From contig JBELMB010000043.1 of assembly GCA_042088665.1 (NCBI GenBank), positions 1 to 34,588 on the forward strand: DNA of 34,588 nucleotides, written 5' to 3'. The translations under genes were made by a program, and so were the position numbers. The first letter of the stretch is position 1. Each line of letters begins with the position of its first letter. This stretch comes from JBELMB01 sp042088665. Lineage in GTDB: Bacteria > Pseudomonadota > Alphaproteobacteria > Rhodobacterales > Rhodobacteraceae. This document shows positions 8,989 through 17,356 of this stretch, piece by piece. Under the pieces are notes generated by a model that searched no databases, was not told where the DNA came from, and saw only the letters and a program-made list of their open reading frames with translations.

Positions 8989-11900
8989 CTAACGTTCTGT
9001 CAGCTTAAGTTCGATACGGCGGTTCGCAGCGCGGGCGGAGGGCGTATTGGCCGGATTCACCGGCTGGTACTCCCCGAACCCATTGGCGGCGAGGCGCTCG
9101 GGCGGGATGTCATAGTTCTCGATCATGTCCTTGACCACAGCGCGCGCACGGGCCTGGCTCAGATCCCAGTTGTCCTCGAAATCGCCGCCACCGCGCACCG
9201 GCACGTTGTCCGTATGCCCGTCCACCCGGATGATCCAGTCGATCCCCTCGGGTATGTCCTGCGACAGGGTGCGCAAAAGGTTCGACACTTTGGCAATCTC
9301 GCGCTGCCCAAGCGCCGACAAATCCGCCGAGCCGATTTCGAAAAGCACCTCCGAGGAAAAGACAAAACGGTCGCCCTCGATCCGAATATCATCCCGATCC
9401 GCCACAACGTCCCGCAGTCGGCCAAAGAATTCAGACCGGTAGCGCGAAAGATCCTGATTTTCCGCTTCCAGCCGTTTGCGTTCTTCTTCTTCGCGCTTGC
9501 GGGCCTCTTCTTCCAGTTTGCGGCGCCGCCGCTCTTCCTGTGCCACGCGGGCGATGGCGGCGTTCAGCTCTGAACCGAGGTTCTGCAATTGCACCTTGGC
9601 AGCCGTATCACGCGCCTTTGCATCGTCCAGAAGCGCCTGCAACTGCCCCAACTGCTGCCGCAACTCGCTGACGTTGCGGTTCAACGCTTCCATGCGCAGC
9701 TGCGCCTGGCTGGCGCGCTCTTCGCTCTGGGCAAGGTTATCTCGCGCCTCGGACAGCAGGATCTGCCGTTCCTCCGCGGCGCTCAGCTCCAGTTCAAGGG
9801 TGCGTTCCGCCGCGCGTTGCTCCGCCAAAGCAGAGGCCAGCTTGTCGCGCGTGTCCTCAACGGAACTTTCCGCCGCGAGCCGGGCTGCAAGCGCCGCGGC
9901 CAGTTGTTCCTCGAGGGACCGCGAATCATCGGCCTGATCCGTGGCGCGGGCCTCAGCCTCGGCAAGGCTCTGCCGCAGATCGGCGATGACCATGTCGCGG
10001 CGCGCATCGCGCGCACGCAACGCCGACAGCTCCGCCCGGATGCGGTCCATCTGGCCGCGCAAGAGATCCACTTCGGCCTGTCGCTCTGCCGTGCGCCCGT
10101 CGGACTCGCGCAGTTGCGTGTTCAACGCGGCGTTCTCCGCCTGAAGCGTTGCGACCCGCGCGACCCCCTCGGCCAGTTGCGACTGCGCCGCATCAAGCTG
10201 CGTGCGCATTTCGGCAAGATCCCCGCGCAAGGCACGCAGGCCCTGGGCCTCTTCGCCCAGATCCTCGGCCTGTGCCTGTGTCCGGGCCAGCGCTTCGCGC
10301 AGGTTGGCGGTCTCTGCCTCGCGTGCCGCGGCTTCGCCCAGCGCCGAGTCCAACTCCCCCTGAAGGCGCAGGTTCGTGGCCCTCAGCGCCGACACTTCGG
10401 CATCACGTTGGGCCGCAGTGCCGCCAAGGGCCGCCAACCGGGCCGAAAGATCCGCATTCTCAGACTGCAGCCGGTCAATCCTGTCGCCACGGTCCTCGAC
10501 GCGTTTCAAGGCGGCATCGAGCTGCGACTGGGACTGTGCGACTTGCCCGCGCAGCGCCTCGATCCGATCCGACTGGCGCGTGTCGCGGACATCGGCGTCG
10601 GCGATTCGCGCCGCAAGCGATGCGGTTTCCGCAACGGCCCCATCGAGCGCACCCTGTGCCGCCCGCAATTCGTCGCGCGCAGTCGTCAGCGCCGCGTTCA
10701 AACGGCTGCTTTCGATTTGCGCCGCAGAGAGCGCCTCGGCCCGATCCGCCGCCTGCCCCTCGGCCGCGGAGAGCCGCGACACAAGGCCTGCATTGCGGTC
10801 CCGCAGGCGCTCCAGCTCGGCCTCCAGCGCCTCGGCTTCGGCCATGCGTGCGAGCGCCTGAGCCAATTGGGCCGACAGATCGGACAACTGGGTCGATCGC
10901 GCACCGGCATCGGCACGCAGGGCCGCCAGTTCACGCTCTGTTGCTTCGCGCGCGCGCGTCTCGCTGACCAGCGCAGCTTCCGCCGCTTCGCGTGCGTCCG
11001 TTTCTGTCGCAAGCTCATCGCGCAACGCGGCGAGCCGCTCGTCGGTCTCTGCCCCCGCGGCGCGCACATCGGCAAGGCGCGCCTCCAATTGCGACAAACG
11101 GCGGTTGGCGCTGTCCAATTGGGTCTGCAAACCGGTGGCTTCTGCCTCTCCCTCTTCGAGGATGGCGGCGAGGCGCGCGTTCAGATCCGCCTCCTTGCGC
11201 CGTGCCGCGGCCAGCTGCGCCTCGAGGTTGGCAACCCGCGATTGCAGATCTGTACTGGCCTGGCGCCCCTCCAGCAAAGCGGCCGCAAGGCGTGCATTCA
11301 GGTCCGCCTCTGCCTCGCGCGCGGCGGCCAGCAAGGTCAGCGTCTCTTCCGCATCGGCACGCGCGTCTTCGAGGGCAAGCGTCATGGCGGTCAGCTCGGC
11401 ATCGGCGTTTTCGAGCCGTTGGCGCAGGGCCGCCGCTGCTTCTGCCTCGGCGAGACGCGCCTCTTCTTCTTCAGTCAGGGCGGACTCAAGCTCTGTCACT
11501 TGGGTCGACAGCGCCCCCAGCCGCGTTTCCGCGTCAGCGTTTCGGGCGCGCAGATCCTCGAGCAGGGCTTCCAACGCTTCGCGACGCCGGGCCGCAAGGG
11601 CCGCGGCCTCTGCCTGGGAATCCAGTTCGGATCGGGCATTGCCCAACGCCGCGCTCAGCGAATCGCGTTCTGATGCGAGACTGTCGCGTTCAGCGTTCAA
11701 CCGTTCCTGTTCCGCGGTGAGGTCATCGCGCTGCGCCGAAAGACTGTCACGTTCGTTCACGAGGCCATCGCGTTCCGCCGTCAGGCTGTCGCGCGCCACA
11801 CGCAATTGGTCACGCTCCGCGGTCAGGCTGTCGCGCGCCACAAGCAACTGGTCGCGCTCCGTCGTCAGGCTGTCCCGCGCAGCGGTCAAGCTGTCCCGCT

Positions 11901-12438
11901 CGCTGCGCAGTGACAGACGCTCCGCCAAAAGCGCCTCGCGCTCGGCGGTCAGGGTATCGCGCGTCTGCGTGAGGCTGTTCACCTGGTCGCGAGCATCGTC
12001 GCGTTCCAACAGCAGCGACGCCACCTGCGCCTCGAACCCGGTGATGCGCGAAGCGGCCTCGTTCAGGCGCGCTGCCGTGTCTTCCAACTGGGCGGCTTGA
12101 CGGTCACGGGTCGCCGTGAGGCTGGCGATGATGTTTTCCGCCTCCGACAGCCGGTTGTCGCGGTTTTCCAGCGTCGCCTCAAGATCGCCCAGCTGGTCCG
12201 ACAACTGCGTGTTACGGCGTTCCTGCACGCCCAAGGCCTCTGCCAGCGCGGAGAGTTCCGACGACAGGCTGTTCAGCTCCGTCTCCTGACCCGAGATCGT
12301 CTCGTTCAGAACAAACTGGATGACCATGAAGATCGACAGCACGAAGGTCAGCACCAGAAGCAGCCCGGTCATCGCATCCACGAAACCGGGCCAGATCGAC
12401 GCCTGCAAGCGCGCCCCAGTGCGCCGTGACAGCGCCAC
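8989..12438 (-). CDS. giant coiled-coil MotB/OmpA-like peptidoglycan-binding protein
   Basis: This 1149-residue inner-membrane protein has three parts. The N-terminal helix (about residues 16-44) has the MotB-like sequence FVDAMTGLLLVLTF; D21 aligns with the proton-carrying Asp of MotB/ExbD/TolR. From about 48 to 1000 it is almost entirely predicted coiled coil (Ala, Glu, Arg, Leu; heptads such as RDSLTAE), including a tandem-repeat patch near residues 177-220. The C-terminal 125 residues (from 1025) are an OmpA/MotB domain with the expected HTDN...WDLSxxRA...ANRRIEL peptidoglycan-binding signature. It starts with GTG, 3 bases after the stop of the MotA/TolQ-like gene, so the pair is one operon and probably one complex. 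By family knowledge it would be a proton-driven stator-like unit reaching the cell wall; its actual role is not known to me. Confidence 0.9.
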   Translation of the reverse strand: MALSRRTGARLQASIWPGFVDAMTGLLLVLTFVLSIFMVIQFVLNETISGQETELNSLSSELSALAEALGVQERRNTQLSDQLGDLEATLENRDNRLSEAENIIASLTATRDRQAAQLEDTAARLNEAASRITGFEAQVASLLLERDDARDQVNSLTQTRDTLTAEREALLAERLSLRSERDSLTAARDSLTTERDQLLVARDSLTAERDQLRVARDSLTAERDGLVNERDSLSAQRDDLTAEQERLNAERDSLASERDSLSAALGNARSELDSQAEAAALAARRREALEALLEDLRARNADAETRLGALSTQVTELESALTEEEEARLAEAEAAAALRQRLENADAELTAMTLALEDARADAEETLTLLAAAREAEADLNARLAAALLEGRQASTDLQSRVANLEAQLAAARRKEADLNARLAAILEEGEAEATGLQTQLDSANRRLSQLEARLADVRAAGAETDERLAALRDELATETDAREAAEAALVSETRAREATERELAALRADAGARSTQLSDLSAQLAQALARMAEAEALEAELERLRDRNAGLVSRLSAAEGQAADRAEALSAAQIESSRLNAALTTARDELRAAQGALDGAVAETASLAARIADADVRDTRQSDRIEALRGQVAQSQSQLDAALKRVEDRGDRIDRLQSENADLSARLAALGGTAAQRDAEVSALRATNLRLQGELDSALGEAAAREAETANLREALARTQAQAEDLGEEAQGLRALRGDLAEMRTQLDAAQSQLAEGVARVATLQAENAALNTQLRESDGRTAERQAEVDLLRGQMDRIRAELSALRARDARRDMVIADLRQSLAEAEARATDQADDSRSLEEQLAAALAARLAAESSVEDTRDKLASALAEQRAAERTLELELSAAEERQILLSEARDNLAQSEERASQAQLRMEALNRNVSELRQQLGQLQALLDDAKARDTAAKVQLQNLGSELNAAIARVAQEERRRRKLEEEARKREEEERKRLEAENQDLSRYRSEFFGRLRDVVADRDDIRIEGDRFVFSSEVLFEIGSADLSALGQREIAKVSNLLRTLSQDIPEGIDWIIRVDGHTDNVPVRGGGDFEDNWDLSQARARAVVKDMIENYDIPPERLAANGFGEYQPVNPANTPSARAANRRIELKLTER
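11780..11905 (-). repeat. 42-base tandem repeats inside the coiled coil
   Basis: Copies begin at 11780, 11822 and 11864 (plus-strand reading), each opening with GTCAGGCTGTC. The first two share an identical 20-base run from that point; the third diverges in its second half. The 42-base unit encodes two heptads. Looser 21-base echoes extend over about 11640-11950. This looks like internal duplication that lengthens the rod. Confidence 0.8.
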
Positions 12439-12441
12439 TGA

Positions 12442-13617
12442 TCAGCTCTCCCCGCGCGGGCGGGTGGTGCGCGACGTGCCCATGGCGCGGCTGAGCGCGG
12501 CCAGATCTGTGCGCAGCTCCGCCATGCTCTCCTGCCGACCGGCGGAAATCTCTTCGAGAATGCGCAGCATCTGCACGTCGATGGACCGCAACCGCATGCG
12601 GCTTTCCGCATCCAGCCCTTCCTGGCTTTCCTTTTCGCGAATCGCCTCGGCCAGAAGTTCCTGCCCTTCGGCGATACGCGCCAGCGAGTTGGCAGAAGGC
12701 GAGGTCGCCTCGATCCGTTCGGTCAGCCGCTCGATGCTGTCGGCCAGCTGTGCAAGCCGGGTGTCCACCTCTGAGCGCCCCTGCTCCGCCTCGACAAAGA
12801 GGTGTTGCAGGCGTTCCATCTGTTCGGCCATCTGGTCCAGCACCACGCCCGCCGCGCCCAGGTCCGGCCCATCGCTGTCCGACGAAAACCCGAGCTTGGT
12901 GATGGAAGACAGCCATTCCTCAAGTTCGCGGTAGAACCGATTCTGACCATGTCCGGCAAATAGCTCCAGCAGGCCGACGATCAGCGAACAGGCCAACCCC
13001 AGAAGAGACGAGGCAAAGGCCACGCCCATGCCGCCAAGCTGCGCCTCAAGCCCCGTCATCAGGCGACTGAAGACAGCGACACCCTCTTCCCCCTCCTGCG
13101 GCGCAAGGCTCTGGATCGTTTCGACCAGCGCGGGCACGGTGGTGGCCAGCCCGTAGAAAGTGCCGAGCAGACCCAGAAAGATCAGCAGCGAGACGATATA
13201 GCGTGTGATTTCACGGGCCTCGTCGATTCGCGTCGCAACCGAATCAAGGATCGACCGGGTGGAGGTCGTGTTGATCTGCATGCGCTTGTCGCGCCTGCGT
13301 CCCATCAGAGCCGCCAGCGGCGCGAGCAGTGTCGGCGCATCGGCACGCACGCCCTGGTCACCGGATGCGGTGTAGCGTTCGATCCATCTGACGGAGAAGA
13401 TCAGGCTCACGACCTGCCAGAAACAGGCAAGCACACCGATCACAAAAACCGAGGCAATGAAGCCATTGAGATAGGGATTTGCCTCGAACACGGGCAACAC
13501 GCTGGGCAAGGCGAGGAATGCCCCGAACCCGGATAGGCCAATCACCGCCAACATCAGGACAACCTGACGGACGGGCTGGCTGAAATGTGGCTCTGCCTCG
13601 CGGTCTGGTTGATCCAA
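12442..13617 (-). CDS. MotA/TolQ/ExbB-like proton channel protein with cytoplasmic coiled coil
   Basis: This 391-residue inner-membrane protein has four predicted helices: about 17-39, 52-75, 140-162 (SLLIFLGLLGTFYGLATTVP) and 193-220 (LGGMGVAFASSLLGLACSLI). The last two match the MotA/TolQ/ExbB channel helices, with the typical GTFxGL and GxAFxSSLxGL patterns. A soluble coiled coil follows (about 255-380). The likely start is TTG at 13617, with AGGTG about 7 bases upstream; no better start precedes TM1. With the downstream MotB/OmpA-like gene it would form a proton-conducting stator complex. It is not TolQ or ExbB, being longer, and no TolR, ExbD, TolA or TonB partner is nearby. Confidence 0.88.
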   Translation of the reverse strand: MDQPDREAEPHFSQPVRQVVLMLAVIGLSGFGAFLALPSVLPVFEANPYLNGFIASVFVIGVLACFWQVVSLIFSVRWIERYTASGDQGVRADAPTLLAPLAALMGRRRDKRMQINTTSTRSILDSVATRIDEAREITRYIVSLLIFLGLLGTFYGLATTVPALVETIQSLAPQEGEEGVAVFSRLMTGLEAQLGGMGVAFASSLLGLACSLIVGLLELFAGHGQNRFYRELEEWLSSITKLGFSSDSDGPDLGAAGVVLDQMAEQMERLQHLFVEAEQGRSEVDTRLAQLADSIERLTERIEATSPSANSLARIAEGQELLAEAIREKESQEGLDAESRMRLRSIDVQMLRILEEISAGRQESMAELRTDLAALSRAMGTSRTTRPRGES

Positions 13618-13740
13618 GGGGGCGCACCTGACACTTTTTTCGACTGATGTGTACGTAAGGGTTTAACGACCCTTCGCCAAGAAGTTCCTAAAATGCCGCG
13701 GGAATGCATCTCCCGCCACCGGGAAAATGTTGCTTTAACG

Positions 13741-13763
13741 CCCCGCGACCGGTCGCCGCGGGG
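13741..13763 (-). terminator. possible terminator hairpin after the chaC-like gene
   Basis: CCCCGCG (13741-13747) pairs with CGCGGGG (13757-13763) with a 9-base loop, just downstream of the minus-strand gene ending at 13772. No real U-tract follows, so this is tentative. Confidence 0.3.
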
Positions 13764-13771
13764 CCTATAGA

Positions 13772-14338
13772 CTAGGCAGCCGGCCCGGCACCGGGTGTCG
13801 AGGACCGCGCAGGACCCGACAGCGCCTTGACCCTGTCCGTCAGCCAGATCAGATCCGGATCCGGAATGCCCAGCTCTGTCAGGTGCGCGGCAGTGTTATA
13901 GAGGTATTCGGTGTTCCGACCGCGCCCGCCCGTCGCGGTGGCAATGATTTGCGCCTGCTCTTCAAGCGACAGGTGGCAGTATTGCACGTGGTTGGGGTCA
14001 ATCACGTAGGCCACCGTCTCGATTTGGCGTCCATCTTGCAGCGTCACGTCCAACCGCTGCTCCAGATAGGCCGAAGAGATCAGCTCGCGTTCACGCAGGT
14101 AGGCCAGTGTCGCCTCCTCCGTACCCGGCGCCGCCCGAAGCGCCAGCCCGTCGCAAAAGGCCCCCTCCTGAGCGTCCAGCGCCAGCACAAGACCGGGGGC
14201 CTCTTCCGTGCCTCGGTGATGGATGGAATACATGCAAAAACTGCGCGCAAAGCCATGCAATCGCGCCTGCGCCTGCTCCGCCACGTCAAAACCCGGATTC
14301 CAGAGCAGCGACGCGTAGCCAAATACCCAAAGCGACAT
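13772..14338 (-). CDS. ChaC-type gamma-glutamylcyclotransferase
   Basis: Members split the gamma-glutamyl bond of glutathione to 5-oxoproline and Cys-Gly in the cytosol. The 188-residue product begins MSLWVFGYASLLWNPGF, matching the family N-terminus. The candidate catalytic Glu is E85 in LRERELIS (compare KREMI in E. coli ChaC), and GGRGRNTEYLYNTAAHL (137-153) is the conserved C-terminal signature. I start at 14338 because GGGAAAGGG lies just upstream; an in-frame start at 14371 would add 11 residues that are not family-like. Oddly, the substrate-loop motif reads GYAS rather than GYGS. It is divergent from the DUF2125 gene. Confidence 0.88.
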   Translation of the reverse strand: MSLWVFGYASLLWNPGFDVAEQAQARLHGFARSFCMYSIHHRGTEEAPGLVLALDAQEGAFCDGLALRAAPGTEEATLAYLRERELISSAYLEQRLDVTLQDGRQIETVAYVIDPNHVQYCHLSLEEQAQIIATATGGRGRNTEYLYNTAAHLTELGIPDPDLIWLTDRVKALSGPARSSTPGAGPAA

Positions 14339-14424
14339 GTGATCCCTTTCCCGTCCGGGCACCTTTGCCACCGCCCACAGGACCCTGTAAACCGGAGCGA
14401 ACGAGATTGGAAAGGGGCGCGGCT

Positions 14425-15393
14425 GTGAAACGTCTGCTGTTCGTGATTCTGCTGCTGGCGCTGGTTTGGCCCGCCTTCTGGGCCTTGCAGGCGTGGAACC
14501 TGCGGTCGGGCGTCACCACCTGGTTCGAGGACCGGCGCGCCGACGGCTGGGACGCCAGCTTTGACGACCTGCGCGTGCGCGGTTTCCCAAGCCGACTGGA
14601 CCTGACGCTGACAGCGCCAAGGCTGTACGATCCAGACCGCGAAACGGGATGGGAAGCACCGTTCTTTCAGGTGCTTGGTCTCAGCTACAAGCCCGGTCAC
14701 GTGATCCTCGTCTGGTCCGACAGCCAATTGGTGACCTTGCCCGAAGGTCGTTTCGACGTCACATCCGACGGGTTGCGGGCCTCGTTGATCCACGACGCGG
14801 ACGGCCGCGTCTTGCGCAGCAATCTCGAGGCAGAAACACTGAACATAGACGGCCCTGACCGGGCTCTGGCCGTGGCGGGACTGCGCCTCGGCGCGCAATT
14901 GGCGGAACCGCAACAGAACCTTTACCAGCTGGGCCTGCGCGCCGATGCCCTCGCCCGCCCGGAAAACGCGTTGGGAACCAGCGGCAGCGAGACCTTGGAC
15001 ATTCAGGCCCGTGTGGTTTTTGACGTGCCATGGCGGGTGGGCGGTCGCGCCGGGCCAACGCCGCAACCCCGCGAGATCGACCTGCGGCAAGCCGCCTACA
15101 GCGCCGAGGGGCTGTCCCTTGACATGGCAGGCCGCGTCACCGTTGACGAAACCGGTCGCGCCGACGGCGAGCTGACGCTGCGCGCCGAAAACTGGCGTGA
15201 TCTCCTGCGCGCCGCCCGCCAATCCGGGGATCTGCCACCGGCCCTTGCCGATACGCTGGAACAGGGCCTGTCGCTCGCGGCGGGCCTGACAGGGCGGCGT
15301 GACACCCTTGACCTGCCGCTCCGGCTCAGGCGTGGAGAGATGTCTCTGGGCATCATTCCTCTGGGCAATGCCCCCCGCATCCGCCTTCCGTAA
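14425..15393 (+). CDS. DUF2125 family protein, membrane-anchored
   Basis: This 322-residue protein has an N-terminal hydrophobic signal/anchor (residues 1-20, KRLLFVILLLALVWPAFWAL), followed by the conserved alphaproteobacterial DUF2125 pattern (WNLRSGVTTWFEDRRADGWDASFDDLRVRGFPSRLDLTL). It is therefore periplasmic or anchored on the periplasmic side. The molecular function of the family is unknown to me; the beta-rich, lipid-transport-like character is only an impression. The GTG at 14425 is preceded by GGAAAGGGG; the frame is open further upstream but there it only runs antisense to the chaC-like gene. Confidence 0.85.
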   Translation: MKRLLFVILLLALVWPAFWALQAWNLRSGVTTWFEDRRADGWDASFDDLRVRGFPSRLDLTLTAPRLYDPDRETGWEAPFFQVLGLSYKPGHVILVWSDSQLVTLPEGRFDVTSDGLRASLIHDADGRVLRSNLEAETLNIDGPDRALAVAGLRLGAQLAEPQQNLYQLGLRADALARPENALGTSGSETLDIQARVVFDVPWRVGGRAGPTPQPREIDLRQAAYSAEGLSLDMAGRVTVDETGRADGELTLRAENWRDLLRAARQSGDLPPALADTLEQGLSLAAGLTGRRDTLDLPLRLRRGEMSLGIIPLGNAPRIRLP

Positions 15394-15474
15394 CTCGCCC
15401 CACGCCGGTCCGCCCGAAGCAAGGACACCCCTTGACGGGCGACCCCGACAGCGCCGTTGTCGCGACCGAGGTAG

Positions 15475-15492
15475 CGCGGGGTTGACCCCGCG
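15475..15492. promoter_or_regulatory. inverted repeat IR1 upstream of the ABC substrate-binding gene
   Basis: CGCGGGGT-TG-ACCCCGCG is a perfect 8+8 inverted repeat with a 2-base spacer, 106 bases before the ATG at 15599. The 2-base spacer makes it a poor RNA hairpin and a better protein site. Its core recurs upstream of the permease operon (20177-20194). Confidence 0.4.
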
Positions 15493-15598
15493 TGCGCGCC
15501 CCGTCCGCCACCCGCGAACAGGCCCCTTCCGCACCCAAAGCTTGCGCTTCGCCCGCGGAACCCGTTTACTTCTTGTCAATCAGACTGGAAGGACGCCC

Positions 15599-17068
15599 AT
15601 GACATTTCGCCTCACACTCGCCGCTGCCCTTCTGTGCGGAACCACCGCTTTTGCGCAGCAAACCGACCTCACCATCGGGCTCCAGCTTGAACCACCGCAC
15701 CTCGACCCGACCTCGGCCGCCGCTGGCGCCATTGATCAGGTGCTCTACAGCAATGTCTTCGAAGGGCTCACCCGCTTCACCGAAACGGGCGCCGTTGTCC
15801 CCGGGCTGGCCCGCAGCTGGGAAATCTCCGAGGACGGCCTGACCTACACCTTTGCGCTGGCCACCGGCGTCACCTTCCATGACGGCACAAGCTTCGATTC
15901 CGAGGACGTGAAATTCACGCTCGACCGCGCCCGCGCCGAAGACAGCGCAAACGCGCAAAAAGCGCTGTTCACCGGCATCGCCGACGTCACCGCCACGGAT
16001 CCCGCCACGGTCGAGGTCACGCTGTCCCAGCCCAACGGCAACTTCCTGTTCAACCTCGCCTGGGGCGACGCGGTCATCGTGGCGCCTGAATCGATTGCCG
16101 ACATCAAGTCCAACCCCATCGGCACAGGCCCCTTCACCCTGTCCGAATGGCGGCAGGGCGACAGCATCATGCTGGAGCAGAACCCCGACTACTGGGGCGA
16201 GATGCCCGCGCTGACAAGAGCGACGTTCAAGTTCATTTCGGATCCGACCGCGGCCTTTGCGGCGATGATGGCGCAGGACATCGATGCTTTCTCCGGCTTC
16301 CCGGCGCCGGAAAACCTGCCCCAGTTCGAGGCTGACCCGCGCTTTCAGGTGCTCGTCGGCTCCACCGAGGGTGAGACGATCCTGTCGACCAACAACAAGA
16401 TGGCACCGCTGGACAACGTGCTCGTGCGCGAGGCCATCGCCCATGCCATAGACCGTCAAGCGATCATCGACGGCGCCATGTTCGGCCTCGGCACGCCCAT
16501 CGGCACGCATTTTGCACCGCACAATCCGGACTACGTCGATCTGACCGCGCAGTCCTCTTACGATCCGGAGCGCGCCAAGGCGCTGCTGGCCGAAGCCGGA
16601 TTGCCCGACGGCTTTACCACCACGCTGAAACTCCCGCCCCCGTCCTACGCCCGCCGCGGTGGCGAGATCATCGCCTCGCAGTTGCGCGCCGTGGGCGTCC
16701 AGACCGAGATCACCAATCTGGAATGGGCCCAGTGGCTCGAAGAGGTCTTCCGCGGCAAGGACTACGGGTTGACCATCGTCTCGCACACGGAACCCTTTGA
16801 CATCGGGATCTATGCCCGCCCGGCCTACTACTTCCAGTATGACAATCCGGAGTTTCAGGCGCTGATGGACACGCTCACCGGCACCACGGATCCAGCCGCG
16901 CGTTCCGAGTTGCTGGCGACAGCGCAGCGGACGATCGCCGATGACTACGTGAACGGATATCTTTTCCAGCTCGCCACCCCCACGGTGGCCGATGCCCGCC
17001 TGCAGGGCCTGTGGCAGAACGCGCCGACGCAGGCGACGGATCTGACAGGCGTCAGCTGGAGACAGTAA
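15599..17068 (+). CDS. ABC transporter substrate-binding protein, family 5 (peptide/opine/nickel type)
   Basis: This 489-residue periplasmic solute-binding protein has a Sec signal peptide (about residues 1-19, ending AFA/QQ). The mature start, LTIGLQLEPPHLDPTSAAAG, and the segments FEGLTRFTETGAVVPGLARSWE and GTGPFTLSEWRQGDSI are classic SBP_bac_5. The ligand cannot be read from sequence; peptides, opines and other amides are all possible. GGAAGG lies 7 bases before the ATG. Its permease and ATPase genes begin only at 20253, after three unrelated genes, although they are very probably its partners. Confidence 0.9.
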   Translation: MTFRLTLAAALLCGTTAFAQQTDLTIGLQLEPPHLDPTSAAAGAIDQVLYSNVFEGLTRFTETGAVVPGLARSWEISEDGLTYTFALATGVTFHDGTSFDSEDVKFTLDRARAEDSANAQKALFTGIADVTATDPATVEVTLSQPNGNFLFNLAWGDAVIVAPESIADIKSNPIGTGPFTLSEWRQGDSIMLEQNPDYWGEMPALTRATFKFISDPTAAFAAMMAQDIDAFSGFPAPENLPQFEADPRFQVLVGSTEGETILSTNNKMAPLDNVLVREAIAHAIDRQAIIDGAMFGLGTPIGTHFAPHNPDYVDLTAQSSYDPERAKALLAEAGLPDGFTTTLKLPPPSYARRGGEIIASQLRAVGVQTEITNLEWAQWLEEVFRGKDYGLTIVSHTEPFDIGIYARPAYYFQYDNPEFQALMDTLTGTTDPAARSELLATAQRTIADDYVNGYLFQLATPTVADARLQGLWQNAPTQATDLTGVSWRQ

Positions 17069-17079
17069 CGCATATGCGT

Positions 17080-17106
17080 CGCCCGGCGGGATCTCCCGCC
17101 CGGGCG
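17080..17106 (+). terminator. strong hairpin after the substrate-binding gene
   Basis: CGCCCG-GCGGGA pairs with TCCCGC-(C)-GGGCG around TC, giving about 11 G/C-rich pairs with one bulged C, 12 bases after the stop codon. It lacks a U-tract, so it may protect the 3' end or terminate with Rho rather than act as an intrinsic terminator. Confidence 0.4.
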
Positions 17107-17356
17107 GCGCCTGTCAACTGGTGCCCAACGCGCAAAAAACCTGATCAGAAGACTGAGCAGCGCTTGCAGCAGTCGGTTCGCGTCACCAGCGCGTCGGCGC
17201 CAATCCCCCCACCAGACGCTCTTGTCGTCCCGACCCGGGCTGTTCTGGTGGTTGCCGTCCCCAATGACACACGCTTCGAGCGTCACGCGGATCCAGGGAC
17301 CGATGATGCACCCCATGGCACCAAGGCCCGCAGGAGCCCCCGCACAGAGAGCAGTG

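Noticed and set aside
9589..11673. Long open frame on the plus strand opposite the coiled-coil gene
   Set aside because: It mirrors the Ala/Glu/Arg-rich codon pattern of the real gene, gives an Arg/Leu/Gln-rich product with no motif, and lacks a ribosome site.
8989..13617. Zorya-type anti-phage defence (ZorA/ZorB)
   Set aside because: The MotA- and MotB-like pair fits in outline, but the long coil is in the periplasmic protein rather than the ZorA tail, and no ZorC, ZorD or ZorE gene is adjacent.
14080..15579. Minus-strand frame spanning the DUF2125 gene
   Set aside because: It is antisense to DUF2125 and runs out of frame into the chaC-like gene; composition is typical of a shadow frame.
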